DNA of 64,000 nucleotides from Shewanella sp. MBTL60-007 (GTDB lineage Bacteria > Pseudomonadota > Gammaproteobacteria > Enterobacterales > Shewanellaceae). Location: assembly GCF_019654915.1 (NCBI RefSeq), contig NZ_BPET01000001.1, positions 62,001-126,000 of the forward strand, read 5' to 3'. A program made the translations under genes and the position numbers. The notes beneath the pieces were generated by a model. It made no database searches, was not told the origin of the DNA, and saw only the letters and a list, made by a program, of their open reading frames with translations. The first letter of the stretch is position 1; every line of letters begins with the position of its first letter. Below are positions 17,402 to 25,807 of the stretch, piece by piece.

Positions 17402-18094
17402 TTATAGCTCAAAACTGTAATTGTATCCGAGCAAAATCTTGGCATCGTCATTTTTAAGATCTGTATCACTGACAACAAAAGATACCGTTCCGAAATTGGT
17501 ATCTTTACTGAGAGTCAGTGAGTAATCGGCATAGTCGTTGACGCCGTACCAAGCGGTTACTACGTCGCCACTGGAGTATCCATAGTGGGCTGCAATCAAG
17601 AGGGTGTCAGACAGGGCATAGCTCAAGGTGGTTTGCAGATATCCCATGTCGGTGTTATCCAGTGGCTCAGTCGTGACATCATCTCCTGCATTGACTAGGT
17701 GAGAGTAGCTTATTTCGATCCATTTCCAGCTAATCGCAGCACTGACTTCACCTAGGTCTATGTTGCCATCGCTATCAGGGTAGGCGTAGTAGAGATAGCT
17801 CACGTCATAGCCAAACTCCTCTCCTATGCTGCCAGCAAACCCACCATAGAGATCGATTTCATAGCTAGTGTCATCGCCAAAATCGACATTCGAAGCCCAG
17901 GTGCCAAGATAAAAGCCTGAGTCGTGGCTGTAGTCGATACCGCCTTGCACTGCAGTGCTGTCATCGGTCTGAGTGATCCCACGCCATAGGTAATTAGAGG
18001 TTGCACCTATGTTCGCTTCAACGGCTGCTTGTGCAGCGCTACTCAGTAGTGTCGCCATTAAAACTGCAGTGCTCTTTAAAAGTAACTTGTTCAT
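17402..18094 (-). CDS. TorF-family putative outer membrane porin
   Basis: The 230-residue protein has a cleavable signal peptide (MNKLLLKSTAVLMATLLSSA, cleavage near AQA). It then has alternating beta strands rich in Tyr, Trp, Ser and Asp. The N-terminal motif GATSNYLWRGITQTDDSTAVQ is characteristic of the Gcw_chp/TorF family. The C-terminus ends in aromatic NYSFEL, typical of outer membrane barrels. TorF-type proteins are thought to be small porins; the solute is unknown. The gene stands alone. The 296 bp upstream, to the HU terminator, hold only promoter-like AT-rich DNA and two copies of ATTGGTATTA. Confidence 0.85.
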   Translation of the reverse strand: MNKLLLKSTAVLMATLLSSAAQAAVEANIGATSNYLWRGITQTDDSTAVQGGIDYSHDSGFYLGTWASNVDFGDDTSYEIDLYGGFAGSIGEEFGYDVSYLYYAYPDSDGNIDLGEVSAAISWKWIEISYSHLVNAGDDVTTEPLDNTDMGYLQTTLSYALSDTLLIAAHYGYSSGDVVTAWYGVNDYADYSLTLSKDTNFGTVSFVVSDTDLKNDDAKILLGYNYSFEL

Positions 18095-18391
18095 TCTATT
18101 CCCCTTCGTAGAAACATTATTGTGGTTTTACTTCAGATAAGAATTAGCAAACTCTAAGCCAATAATTTTATCCTTTAAAAACAGGTGTTTGAGTTTCTTG
18201 ATGTCGGAGGGGGTGAAATATATGATTCAGCTTGGGGCAACAGGCACCGTGATAGGGCAGCTATAGCAATAGCATTAAATCTTTATACTGATTGGTATTA
18301 GTCAATTCAGCAGCACTCAAGAATTTGAATTCCCACAGAATGAACAGATACTCAATGCAATTGGTATTATATGAAGGCTGATTTAGGATAC

Positions 18392-18415
18392 AAAAAAACC
18401 TCCATAAGGAGGTTT
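18392..18415 (-). terminator. terminator after HU gene
   Basis: AAACCTCC and GGAGGTTT pair around ATAA. On the minus strand a seven-base T run follows (plus-strand As 18392-18398). Confidence 0.88.
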
Positions 18416-18440
18416 AGTTATTTACTGCGGAAACAGTGAT

Positions 18441-18713
18441 TTAGTTAACGCTATCTTTAAGCGTCTTACCTGCTTTGAACTTAGGTACGGTAGCCGCAGG
18501 GATCTGGATTTCTTTACCAGTCTGTGGGTTACGACCTGTACGCGCTGCACGCTGTGTTGTTTCAAAAGAGCCGAAACCAACGATAGAGATCTTCTCTCCA
18601 CTCTTCATTGCTTCAGCAACTGCTTCTTCAAAAGATTTTAAGGCGCGAGCGGCTTCAGCTTTAGTTAGTTCTGCAGATTCAGCCATTTTTGCAACAAGTT
18701 CAGTCTTATTCAT
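18441..18713 (-). CDS. HU-family DNA-binding protein
   Basis: The 90-residue protein is full length for HU. It has the dimerisation helices MNKTELVAKMAESAELTKAE, the core GFGSFETTQRAARTGRNPQTG (with the signature RTGRNPQTGKEI) and the DNA-bending arm tip around IPAATVPKFKAGK. HU is a homodimeric or heterodimeric nucleoid protein that bends DNA. The gene is monocistronic and not next to lon, so it is more likely a hupA-type paralogue than hupB; this is inferred, so no symbol is given. Confidence 0.95.
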   Translation of the reverse strand: MNKTELVAKMAESAELTKAEAARALKSFEEAVAEAMKSGEKISIVGFGSFETTQRAARTGRNPQTGKEIQIPAATVPKFKAGKTLKDSVN

Positions 18714-18849
18714 TTGAATAGTCTCTTCTTTCCGTAGATTTATTTGTTAGTAGCGTTATGTAACATGCCACAAGCTTCTGCAATTTAAAAGCGCTTTAAC
18801 CCTATGAAATAGGGCTTAAAGTCAAAAATAGGGGCGATTTCTCAGTTTT

Positions 18850-19647
18850 TTACTCTTCAAGTAGCTGATAAATGATCTGTTTCACGGTATTTGGCTCGAA
18901 AGGTTTATCGCACAGGGCATTCACACCAGCCTGAGAAACGTTATTTAAGTGGGTCTCATTGGCCTCCGATGAGACCATTAAGATCGGAATATGTGATTGT
19001 TGGCTATCGTTGCGAATAAATTGGGTTAACTCGAGTCCATCGACACTTGGCATGTTGTAATCGGTGATGACTAAGTCAAACATCTGCTGCTGCATCAGTT
19101 CAATGGCTTGTTGGCCGTCTTCAGCCTCGGTGATGAGCCTTAATCCAAGGTTGGTGATGGTGCGTTTAATGACGTTGCGGGCCATTTTGCTGTCATCAAC
19201 CACCAGGACGCGTAGATCTTGCACGTCAAAGTGGGTCAAATCTAATTCATCATGGCTGAGTAGATCGATGGTGGCGTTTAATGCCTTACCTAAGTGTTCT
19301 GCTGTAAAAGGTTTAGGCAATATGGCGACCACGCCAGATTGGCGGTAGCTCTCTAACTGTTCACGACGACACTCGCTGGAGACCAACATAAATTGAATAT
19401 CGTTAAAGTGCTGGGATGACTTGATCTGTTGTAGTAACTCCAGCGCGGTGCCATCTTCGTAGTGCATGGCACTTGCCACAAGATCCGGCTGGTGGCGATT
19501 GATGATCTTTAGAGCCTGAGCAAGATTGGTGGCTGTTTGGATCTGTTGGATCCCTTCCTGCTCAAGACGTTGGCAGATGATTTTTCTTTGAGTATCAGAT
19601 GGTTCTACCAATAAGATTGAAAGTTCGCTTGGCTGTAAATGGCGCAT
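18850..19647 (-). CDS. response regulator with two receiver domains, first one degenerate
   Basis: The 265-residue protein is two CheY-like receivers and nothing else. Receiver 2 (about 145-263) is intact: LVVDDSK acidic pocket, phospho-acceptor Asp in DLVITDYNMPSVDG, Thr/Ser in LMVSSE, and Lys in CDKPFE. Receiver 1 (about 9-130) has lost key residues. Its acidic pair reads LLVEPSD, and the acceptor position aligns with Ala in DLVASAMHYE, though the Lys in LPKPF remains. Receiver 1 is probably a non-phosphorylated partner or dimerisation module. No output domain and no linked kinase, so the pathway is unknown. Confidence 0.88.
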   Translation of the reverse strand: MRHLQPSELSILLVEPSDTQRKIICQRLEQEGIQQIQTATNLAQALKIINRHQPDLVASAMHYEDGTALELLQQIKSSQHFNDIQFMLVSSECRREQLESYRQSGVVAILPKPFTAEHLGKALNATIDLLSHDELDLTHFDVQDLRVLVVDDSKMARNVIKRTITNLGLRLITEAEDGQQAIELMQQQMFDLVITDYNMPSVDGLELTQFIRNDSQQSHIPILMVSSEANETHLNNVSQAGVNALCDKPFEPNTVKQIIYQLLEE

Positions 19648-19747
19648 AGATTCAATTACCGATTATTAGTTATTGCTATTCATGACTGCGATTTTGGCGT
19701 TTTCTAGCTTAAGTGCTAACGCAGGTGCCCCTATGGCAATGCTTTAT

Positions 19748-20140
19748 TTAGTCAAGAGGTTCAGGCTTTAAATAGAGGCGAGTCTTGGGGCTGAAGGCCA
19801 CCCAGAACTGAAATGTCATAGCGGTAAGTGCGGCCACTACGATGGCGCTGATAGGGATATTCTGACCCTTGACGATAACCACGACATCTTCTGGGGTAAT
19901 TTGATAGGCGATAATGGCTGCGGTTGCTAGTGCAAGCAGCGCAACGGTTTGAATTGCCAGATAGATCTTGAGTACGACACCTGCCCAGAAACGGCGCATG
20001 ATAAGACCGTACAGTACTGGGAAGACGCCGAGAGTTAGCAGATCGAATGCTTGCGTGCTCAAAGTGCGCCACAGTGCAGCAATTGCGAGTAGAGCATAGA
20101 GAAACATCAAAATAGCTAACAGAGGATGTGGTTTTGTCAT
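19748..20140 (-). CDS. four-helix integral membrane protein, unknown
   Basis: The preferred start is ATG 20140 (MTKPHPLLAILMFLY), giving 130 residues. A longer frame to 20221 adds a charged, unlikely N-terminus. Four hydrophobic segments are visible (about 7-25, 33-50, 58-80 and 95-118), and the C-terminus is basic/proline-containing (SPKTRLYLKPEPLD). I do not recognise the family. It is divergent from the DUF4240 gene and is followed by the receiver gene after about 100 bp. Confidence 0.65.
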   Translation of the reverse strand: MTKPHPLLAILMFLYALLAIAALWRTLSTQAFDLLTLGVFPVLYGLIMRRFWAGVVLKIYLAIQTVALLALATAAIIAYQITPEDVVVIVKGQNIPISAIVVAALTAMTFQFWVAFSPKTRLYLKPEPLD

Positions 20141-20306
20141 TGGGTACCTAAAGTCGTCATATTTTTTATATTCTTGTTGTGTGGAGTTTAAAAAAAACCA
20201 CGGGTCGCGTCTATAAAACAAGCCGCTTCGCCGTGAGATTGTTTAGCTAAGCTGGCGGTGAATGCGTTAGAATAGCCAGCATTACAAGGTACGATTAGAG
20301 AATCCA

Positions 20307-20816
20307 ATGACAGAATCTGAGTTTTGGGCATTAGTGACCCGAACATCACCACAACAAGATCAAACAGAGCTTGCCGAGGCACTAAAACAGAAGTTGAGCC
20401 CGCTGAGTAATGAAGATCTGAGAGATTTTGACAAGATATTTGGTCAGCAGATGCGTCGTTCATATACTTGGGATGTATGGGGCGCGGCCTATATCGTCAC
20501 GGGCTGTGATTCTGAGTATGCCTTTGCCGAGTTTCGTTGCTTCTTAATCTCTTTAGGCAAAGAGTGGTACGACAGGGTGGTTGAAACCCCCGATGAACTT
20601 GGAAATCTAGCTCAATGGCCGGAAAAAGATGGTTATGCCTATCCGTTTGTTGATGAGTACGATCTGATCGCTGGTCAGCTTTATGAGGAACGTGCCGATG
20701 ATGAGCTACCTTATGTGCCATCAGGTCAGGCAAACCCTGCTGGGAAAAAGTTCTCCCATAAGAAGAAGCAGCTTAAGGCGGCTTACCCTCAATTAAGTGC
20801 GGCCTTTCCATTTTAA
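20307..20816 (+). CDS. DUF4240 domain protein
   Basis: The 169-residue cytoplasmic protein starts at an ATG after AGAG. It shows the DUF4240 pattern: N-terminal MTESEFWALV, central WDVWGAAYIVTGCDSEYAF, then FRCFLISLGKEWYDRVVETPD. A Lys/Pro-rich tail (KKFSHKKKQLKAAYP) follows. Family function is unknown; members are often found as solitary genes. A near-perfect terminator follows 18 bp after the stop. Confidence 0.85.
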   Translation: MTESEFWALVTRTSPQQDQTELAEALKQKLSPLSNEDLRDFDKIFGQQMRRSYTWDVWGAAYIVTGCDSEYAFAEFRCFLISLGKEWYDRVVETPDELGNLAQWPEKDGYAYPFVDEYDLIAGQLYEERADDELPYVPSGQANPAGKKFSHKKKQLKAAYPQLSAAFPF

Positions 20817-20833
20817 GTTGCACTGTTTAATAG

Positions 20834-20861
20834 CAAAACGAGGCCAAAGGGCCTCGTTTTG
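20834..20861. terminator. bidirectional terminator
   Basis: CAAAACGAGGCC and GGCCTCGTTTTG are perfect 12-bp complements around AAAG. It lies between the DUF4240 gene and the convergent gene at 20900. Confidence 0.88.
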
Positions 20862-20899
20862 TATTCAAGCAGCTGTAATTGATTGTGCTAGTCAGCTCT

Positions 20900-21208
20900 T
20901 TATTCATAGCAGACTTCAAATTCGCTGTCGAAATCGAGTCCGTGGCTGGCACAGGTTAGCTCCATAAACTCTTGCTCTGAATCTAGCACCTGTTCATCAA
21001 ACTCCGCTTGTAACTTTGACTCTAATGCTTGGTCTGACTCGGCTTGATGTTCAGCGAGAATTTCGTAGTGTTCGCTGATCGCTGCTTTCTCTTTAGCGGT
21101 AAATTCTTGGGCGTTAGCCTGACCGATAAAGCTAAATGCTATCAGCAGTGCAGCGATAAATGCCATGGGGCCAGAGAATGAGATCTTGCTAGTCGTTGAG
21201 TAGTTCAT
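20900..21208 (-). CDS. small secreted acidic protein, unknown
   Basis: Start at ATG 21208, six bases after GGAG, giving 102 residues. The signal peptide (about 1-34) ends near GQANA. The mature part is strongly acidic and Gln/Glu-rich, probably helical (QAESDQALESKLQAEFDEQV), and holds two cysteines near the C-terminus (LTCASHG and FEVCYE) that could form one disulfide in the periplasm. No family recognised. Confidence 0.7.
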   Translation of the reverse strand: MNYSTTSKISFSGPMAFIAALLIAFSFIGQANAQEFTAKEKAAISEHYEILAEHQAESDQALESKLQAEFDEQVLDSEQEFMELTCASHGLDFDSEFEVCYE

Positions 21209-21523
21209 ATTTGACTCCAAACAATAAAATGAGTGACCAGTTTCAGTTGCTTACTCTATCGCTGCATCTGTGTTGGCAGCTTAAAGAGCGCTGTTCAATG
21301 TTTAACTTGATACGAATGTTAGCGGATGTAACATGTACCAAAGCTGAATAAAAAGTGAACAACTAGTTCGAAGGGCGGTCATTACCCGTTTTGATTATTG
21401 TTCAGACGGGCTGAGGGAAAAGGGATAGAAAACTGGGGAGCAGAGTTAACGCTTGTACAATTTGTGGTTATCAAAAGTGAGAGTAGGCTGTAACTGACCC
21501 ATTTTCATATCACTTATCATTTG
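21209..21523. other. 315-bp intergenic stretch, no gene seen
   Basis: It holds the upstream region of the gene at 20900 and the downstream end of the gene at 21524. I found no convincing ORF, hairpin terminator or known motif. Confidence 0.5.
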
Positions 21524-21829
21524 TCACTCATTGGTCATGGTCTGGCAGTGGAAGCCTTGTCGCATAGAGTCAAAGCCACAATTTAAGCCGCACTCCCAAG
21601 CCACACCATTAAGCTTGTCAGATGCTTGCTGGGCATAGGCTTTACAGCTTGGATAGCTGTCGAAGCCATCTTTCATCTCATACCGTCCTGAGTTATAACC
21701 ATTTTTATAGATAAAAGCCGACCAACTTTCAGGTTGTGAAGCCGTCTCGCCTTGATTGATGCTAATAATCGCCGCGACAAGCGCAGTAAATAAGATAACG
21801 ACAAAGATGATGGGAGTGAACTTTTGCAT
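21524..21829 (-). CDS. small membrane-anchored Cys-containing protein, unknown
   Basis: The start at ATG 21829 (MQKFTPIIFVVILFTALVAA) has AGGA about ten bases upstream; an ATG at 21865 adds twelve polar residues. The 101-residue product has one N-terminal membrane segment. A periplasmic domain with four cysteines follows (SCKAYAQQ, ECGLNCGFD, FHCQ), consistent with two disulfides. The family is not recognised. It is divergent from the DUF3016 gene. Confidence 0.65.
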   Translation of the reverse strand: MQKFTPIIFVVILFTALVAAIISINQGETASQPESWSAFIYKNGYNSGRYEMKDGFDSYPSCKAYAQQASDKLNGVAWECGLNCGFDSMRQGFHCQTMTNE

Positions 21830-22075
21830 GGACTCGGTTTCCTGAGACTTACGGATAACGCTCATAGCTTAACGGCTCATTATAAAAACCTAAAGAGCCG
21901 TACTGATGCTGTGTGATTCTGATGCAATTTGATGCAACTAGTTTGTTTACAATCTGGTCTACTAATATGATTGTATGAATGACAAAGATCTAATGTACTA
22001 GGTTAAGCGGCGATTCAGGAACTGTGTTATATAGTTCAATTGTTAATCACTCGCTTATGTTCAAGGGGGAAGCAT

Positions 22076-22600
22076 ATGAAATTGAAAACTCTATTTGTAG
22101 CCGGGATACTCGCATCTAGCTCAGTTTGGGCGGCAGATGAAGCGGCTGAGAATCCAGTGACCGAAGAAGGTGTGGTGAAAGTTGAGTGGCAAGACCCAAA
22201 TAGTTTTCGTGATATTCGCTCTAGTGGCGATATTCAATCACGCTTCGAGACGCGCACCTTTGATCAACTAACCAAGAACCTGAATAAGGAAGCTAGCAAA
22301 GTGCTAAAACCGGATCAGAAGCTTGAGATGGTGGTAACCGATCTGGACTTGGCTGGCGATGTGAGACCTACATTTGGTGCAACCACTAACGACTTACGGG
22401 TAGTCAAAGATATCTATCCACCACGTATAACCTTTAGTTATAAAGTGATCGAGGGAGAGCAGGTGATTATCGCGGGCGACGAAAAGCTAACAGATATGAA
22501 CTTTATGCATTCAATCAATAAGATGAATAACAAGCCATATCGATATGAGAATGAGATGCTAACATCTTGGCTTAAAACATCGATCGCCCCTCAGTTGTAG
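22076..22600 (+). CDS. DUF3016 periplasmic protein
   Basis: The start at ATG 22076 follows AAGGGGGAA. The 174-residue product has a signal peptide (MKLKTLFVAGILASSSVWA). A mature domain follows with VEWQDPNSFRDIRSS and a later LEMVVTDLDLAGDVRP stretch, both typical of DUF3016. Members are exported proteins of unknown function, common in Shewanella and relatives. The stop lies only three bases from the stop of the convergent EAL-GGDEF gene, with no terminator between, so transcripts may overlap. Confidence 0.85.
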   Translation: MKLKTLFVAGILASSSVWAADEAAENPVTEEGVVKVEWQDPNSFRDIRSSGDIQSRFETRTFDQLTKNLNKEASKVLKPDQKLEMVVTDLDLAGDVRPTFGATTNDLRVVKDIYPPRITFSYKVIEGEQVIIAGDEKLTDMNFMHSINKMNNKPYRYENEMLTSWLKTSIAPQL

Positions 22601-22603
22601 ACG

Positions 22604-24358
22604 TTAACCGCCAACTTGTGCAGCAATAGCGTTATCGACTGTAAACAGGCTAAATGAGCTTACTGCTTGTTTCGCCTGTTTTTTTGCTTGGGCGCTATAA
22701 AGTGACAGTTGATGTTCATTGCAATTGATCGTCACGTTAGGAGGCAGGAGCCCCGCTGTGAGGGAGATGAGGCCATGGTAACAGCTTTTGCCATCCCTAT
22801 CCTCAGCCAGCATCCGCTTAGCTTGCCAGTGCTTCGCTGAATAGAAAGTTGCTTTCACTGCGTCGAAATCCTCGATAACTTGTACAGCCTGGCGCTCAAT
22901 CTCTGGGCTGGTGCTTATTATTACAAAGTCATCTCCGCCCACATGACCAATAAAGTTGCTATTGGTTTGTTGGCGTAAGAGTAGCCGAGAGACTTCCATA
23001 ATCACTTCATCACCTCGGCAGAAACCGTAAATATCGTTGTATGGCTTAAAATGAGATAGGTCAAAATAGGCCAGATAGAAGGGCCTTTTTTGCTGGCGTA
23101 GCCTCTGTAGCTCCTCTTGAATGGGGATGTTTCCGGGGAGTCCGGTTAGTGGATTCGCATGCCTCGCCATGGCAATTTTCTGTTCAGTTATCTTAGCTAA
23201 CAGATCTTTGGTTTGGCCGATACCGAGTAGCTTGCCTTGCTTGAGGATGATAAATTGCTGCACGACAAGATCGCTCGATTCTTTAGTGAGTCGTTGGCTA
23301 ACCTGAGAGATGGGCATATCGGCTTCGATATGGATAAGCTCAGTGGTTAGCACCTCATTCACGCTTCTATTTTCGTGCAAAGCTCGGCCATAGGGAGTGC
23401 TAAACAGCTCTATGATTTGACTCCTTTGCACCATACCTATCACGCGTTCGCTTTGCATTACAACGATAGCTTGCAGGCTAGGATTTTGATTGAACTGCTC
23501 ACCAATAAGCTTAAGTTTGCTGTGAGATAGGCAGGTTGTGGCCTTGCTACACAGGCTCTGGGCTGATTCGGCAAAGCGCACCTTTTGCGTAGTGGGTTCT
23601 AAGGCGGGGTCAAATGGGATATGGCGGTTGGGCGAGGTGGCTGGACGGCCGAGCAGAAAACCCTGGCAATAGATGATCCCCAATTGCTTCAGAACCGCGA
23701 GTTCTTCATGAGTCTCAATGCCCTCGGCTATTACCTTGCAACTGAGGTTTTGACACAGGGCAATGATGGAGCGAACAAACTCCTGTTTTACTGAAGAGGT
23801 ATCGATTGATTCGATAAAGTGGCGATCGATTTTTACATAATCGGGAGCCAATTCTGACCATAGCCTTAATCCAGAATAGCCCGCCCCGAGATCATCAATC
23901 GCTGTTAAAAAACCTTGGCTCCGGTAGTGATTGAGACAGGACTTAAGCAGATCTATGTCATCGGCAGGATACTGCTCCGATAACTCGATGACAACCTGAG
24001 AGGGATCTAGCCCTAGATCTTGTACTAGGCTTAGCGTGAGCCCTTTAGCATGGTTGGGCTCAAGTAGCGCCTTGGGAGAGATATTGAGAAAGAGTTTGCC
24101 GGGGAGCTGGGTATTTTTAAATTGCTGAATGGAGATCCGTCGACACAAGGTTTCGAGTTCCGATAGGCGTCCCTCGTAGGCAGCCGTTGTAAATAGTGGT
24201 ACAGGTGAAAATAGTGGACTATGCTCAGGCCCTCGGCTTAGTGCTTCATAGCCGTGAATTTGATGGGTAGAGAGATTACATATAGGTTGAAAGACTGCTT
24301 TGATTTTTTCTTTATCGATGATCTTTGAGAGTTCTAGTTGCAGATCGATTGCGGACAT
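22604..24358 (-). CDS. EAL-CBS-GGDEF c-di-GMP protein
   Basis: The 584-residue cytoplasmic protein has an unusual order. EAL comes first (about 15-250), then a CBS pair (about 270-395), then GGDEF (about 410-570). The EAL site looks complete: E38 in YEALSRG, LFLNIS, VIELSEQ, AIDDLGAGYSG, VKIDRHF, AEGIET and YCQGFLLG. The cyclase motif reads GGDDF instead of GG[DE]EF, with no RxxD inhibitory site before it, so that domain may be weak or only bind GTP. Likely a c-di-GMP phosphodiesterase tuned by nucleotides through the CBS pair. This is inference from motifs. Confidence 0.88.
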   Translation of the reverse strand: MSAIDLQLELSKIIDKEKIKAVFQPICNLSTHQIHGYEALSRGPEHSPLFSPVPLFTTAAYEGRLSELETLCRRISIQQFKNTQLPGKLFLNISPKALLEPNHAKGLTLSLVQDLGLDPSQVVIELSEQYPADDIDLLKSCLNHYRSQGFLTAIDDLGAGYSGLRLWSELAPDYVKIDRHFIESIDTSSVKQEFVRSIIALCQNLSCKVIAEGIETHEELAVLKQLGIIYCQGFLLGRPATSPNRHIPFDPALEPTTQKVRFAESAQSLCSKATTCLSHSKLKLIGEQFNQNPSLQAIVVMQSERVIGMVQRSQIIELFSTPYGRALHENRSVNEVLTTELIHIEADMPISQVSQRLTKESSDLVVQQFIILKQGKLLGIGQTKDLLAKITEQKIAMARHANPLTGLPGNIPIQEELQRLRQQKRPFYLAYFDLSHFKPYNDIYGFCRGDEVIMEVSRLLLRQQTNSNFIGHVGGDDFVIISTSPEIERQAVQVIEDFDAVKATFYSAKHWQAKRMLAEDRDGKSCYHGLISLTAGLLPPNVTINCNEHQLSLYSAQAKKQAKQAVSSFSLFTVDNAIAAQVGG

Positions 24359-24424
24359 CCTTTCCTACCCAATAGTGTGTGAGGTAGCAAAGTGTATGAC
24401 ACAGGTGTGACAGTGAGATGACAG

Positions 24425-24453
24425 ATATCAATCCGCTTTTAACGGATTGATAT
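24425..24453. repeat. 11-bp perfect inverted repeat
   Basis: ATATCAATCCG (24425-24435) and CGGATTGATAT (24443-24453) are separated by 7 bp. It lies just after the gene at 24462 and before the EAL gene on the same strand. There is no T run, so it is a hairpin or operator rather than a standard terminator. Confidence 0.6.
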
Positions 24454-24461
24454 TCTAGGTG

Positions 24462-24773
24462 TTACTTTGAATTTGACTTAAAAGCCTGCATGGTTTGCAG
24501 CAATAAACCAAGCTTAGGTACATGGCTTTCAAGGCCCTTAGCCATAGACTCTGGATCTTGAATAAAGCCTTCCATCTCGGCAGCTAGCTCTTGCACGTAT
24601 GGGGTAAAGCGATTGCTTTTAGTGGTGAAGCCCTCAGATGGACTGAAAATGGCATCAAATTTTACGTGGCCAGCCTTTTTAAGCTCGTCGAGTCTCGCAT
24701 CGGCATCAATGGCTTGGCGGTAGGCGGTTTGCAAACTGGCTTTAAGTTGCTCGATAACCTGTGTGTGTGGCAT
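24462..24773 (-). CDS. 103-residue cytoplasmic protein, unknown
   Basis: Starts at an ATG five bases after GAGAGG. The product is hydrophilic and mostly helical, with recognisable blocks KKAGHVKFDAIFSPSEGF, TPYVQELAAEMEGF and LGLLLQTMQAFK. No signal peptide, membrane segment or catalytic motif is apparent. It is divergent, by 45 bp, from the TraB/GumN gene. I do not recognise the family. Confidence 0.75.
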   Translation of the reverse strand: MPHTQVIEQLKASLQTAYRQAIDADARLDELKKAGHVKFDAIFSPSEGFTTKSNRFTPYVQELAAEMEGFIQDPESMAKGLESHVPKLGLLLQTMQAFKSNSK

Positions 24774-24818
24774 AACAGCCTCTCAATTAGAAATTTTGCT
24801 AAATTATAAGGGGCAAGC

Positions 24819-25703
24819 ATGATAGCAACAAGTGTCGTTAAGCGTTTATTCGCCATGGTAGGCTCAGCTATGCTGTTTGTGGCATTCACTACTCAGGCTG
24901 CACCGAGTGATAAGCCGCCTTTTTATCAAATATCCTATCAAGGAAAGGTTGCCTACCTATTAGGGTCAATTCATGTCGGTGAAGCCAACTTTTTTCCACT
25001 CGCACAGCAGATTGAACAGGCGTACAAACAGTCGGCTGCTGTGGTGGTAGAGGCGGATGTACGTGATGCCGATGTGCCTGCGTTGTTAGCTAAATATGGC
25101 TCAAAGTCACTGCCTATAGATGATAAGACTCAATCGGTTCTTAGCCAATATTGCCAAGATAAGCAGCCCTTCTGTATGGCGATTGAAAACTATGCCCCTT
25201 GGCTACAGTCGATGCAGGTGAGCATAGGTCGTTATGCTGCATTGGGCTATAGCGGTGACTACGGGGTGGATGCCGTATTAGTGAGTAAGGCTGGCGCTAA
25301 ACCAATATATGAGTTGGAAAGTACCGAGTTTCAATTTGAGCTCTTGGCATCTTTCGATGCCAGCACTCAGTGGAGCATGGTGCGCGAGGCAATAGAGGCG
25401 CCAGATACCGATATGCTTAAGCTCATTTCGGCGTGGCGTAGCGGTGATGAAACCGAGCTGGCCGACTTGATGGAGGGGGAGATGCTTCGCGAAGGTGAGA
25501 TCGAGATGGTTGAGAAAATGCTCTGGGGGCGTAACCAGACTATGGCGCAAGGGATTGTTAATTTAATGGAGTCTCCCGAGACGGCGCAGCCACTATTTGT
25601 TGTGGTGGGAGCCGGACATCTGGTGGGGCAAAAGAGCGTACAGTCATATTTGCAACCTCTAGGTGTGAAGACTAAAAATTGCTGGCAGCAGCAGTGTTTG
25701 TAA
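24819..25703 (+). CDS. TraB/GumN-family protein
   Basis: The 294-residue protein starts five bases after AAGGGG and has a signal peptide ending near TTQAA. The family motif LLGSIHVGEANFFPL (GxxH) comes right after the first strand. It is followed by VVVEADVRD, and near the C-terminus by VVVGAGHLVG, the second conserved GxxH. The family is related to Tiki-type metal-dependent proteases and erythromycin-esterase-like folds; bacterial members are uncharacterised, exported proteins. The conserved GSIH and GAGH pair suggests an intact active site. Activity unknown. Confidence 0.85.
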   Translation: MIATSVVKRLFAMVGSAMLFVAFTTQAAPSDKPPFYQISYQGKVAYLLGSIHVGEANFFPLAQQIEQAYKQSAAVVVEADVRDADVPALLAKYGSKSLPIDDKTQSVLSQYCQDKQPFCMAIENYAPWLQSMQVSIGRYAALGYSGDYGVDAVLVSKAGAKPIYELESTEFQFELLASFDASTQWSMVREAIEAPDTDMLKLISAWRSGDETELADLMEGEMLREGEIEMVEKMLWGRNQTMAQGIVNLMESPETAQPLFVVVGAGHLVGQKSVQSYLQPLGVKTKNCWQQQCL

Positions 25704-25807
25704 GCTGAATATTCTTCATTCTGGATGTGATTATCGGGTTTGGCCGTTTTGGGGTATAATGCGCCGCTTATTTTAGTTTTCCTGTCATTTTGAAAGGTTT
25801 TATCGGT

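Noticed and set aside
18228..18272. 14-codon ORF with a strong GGAGGGGG upstream
   Set aside because: It is too short and has no supporting context; likely chance.
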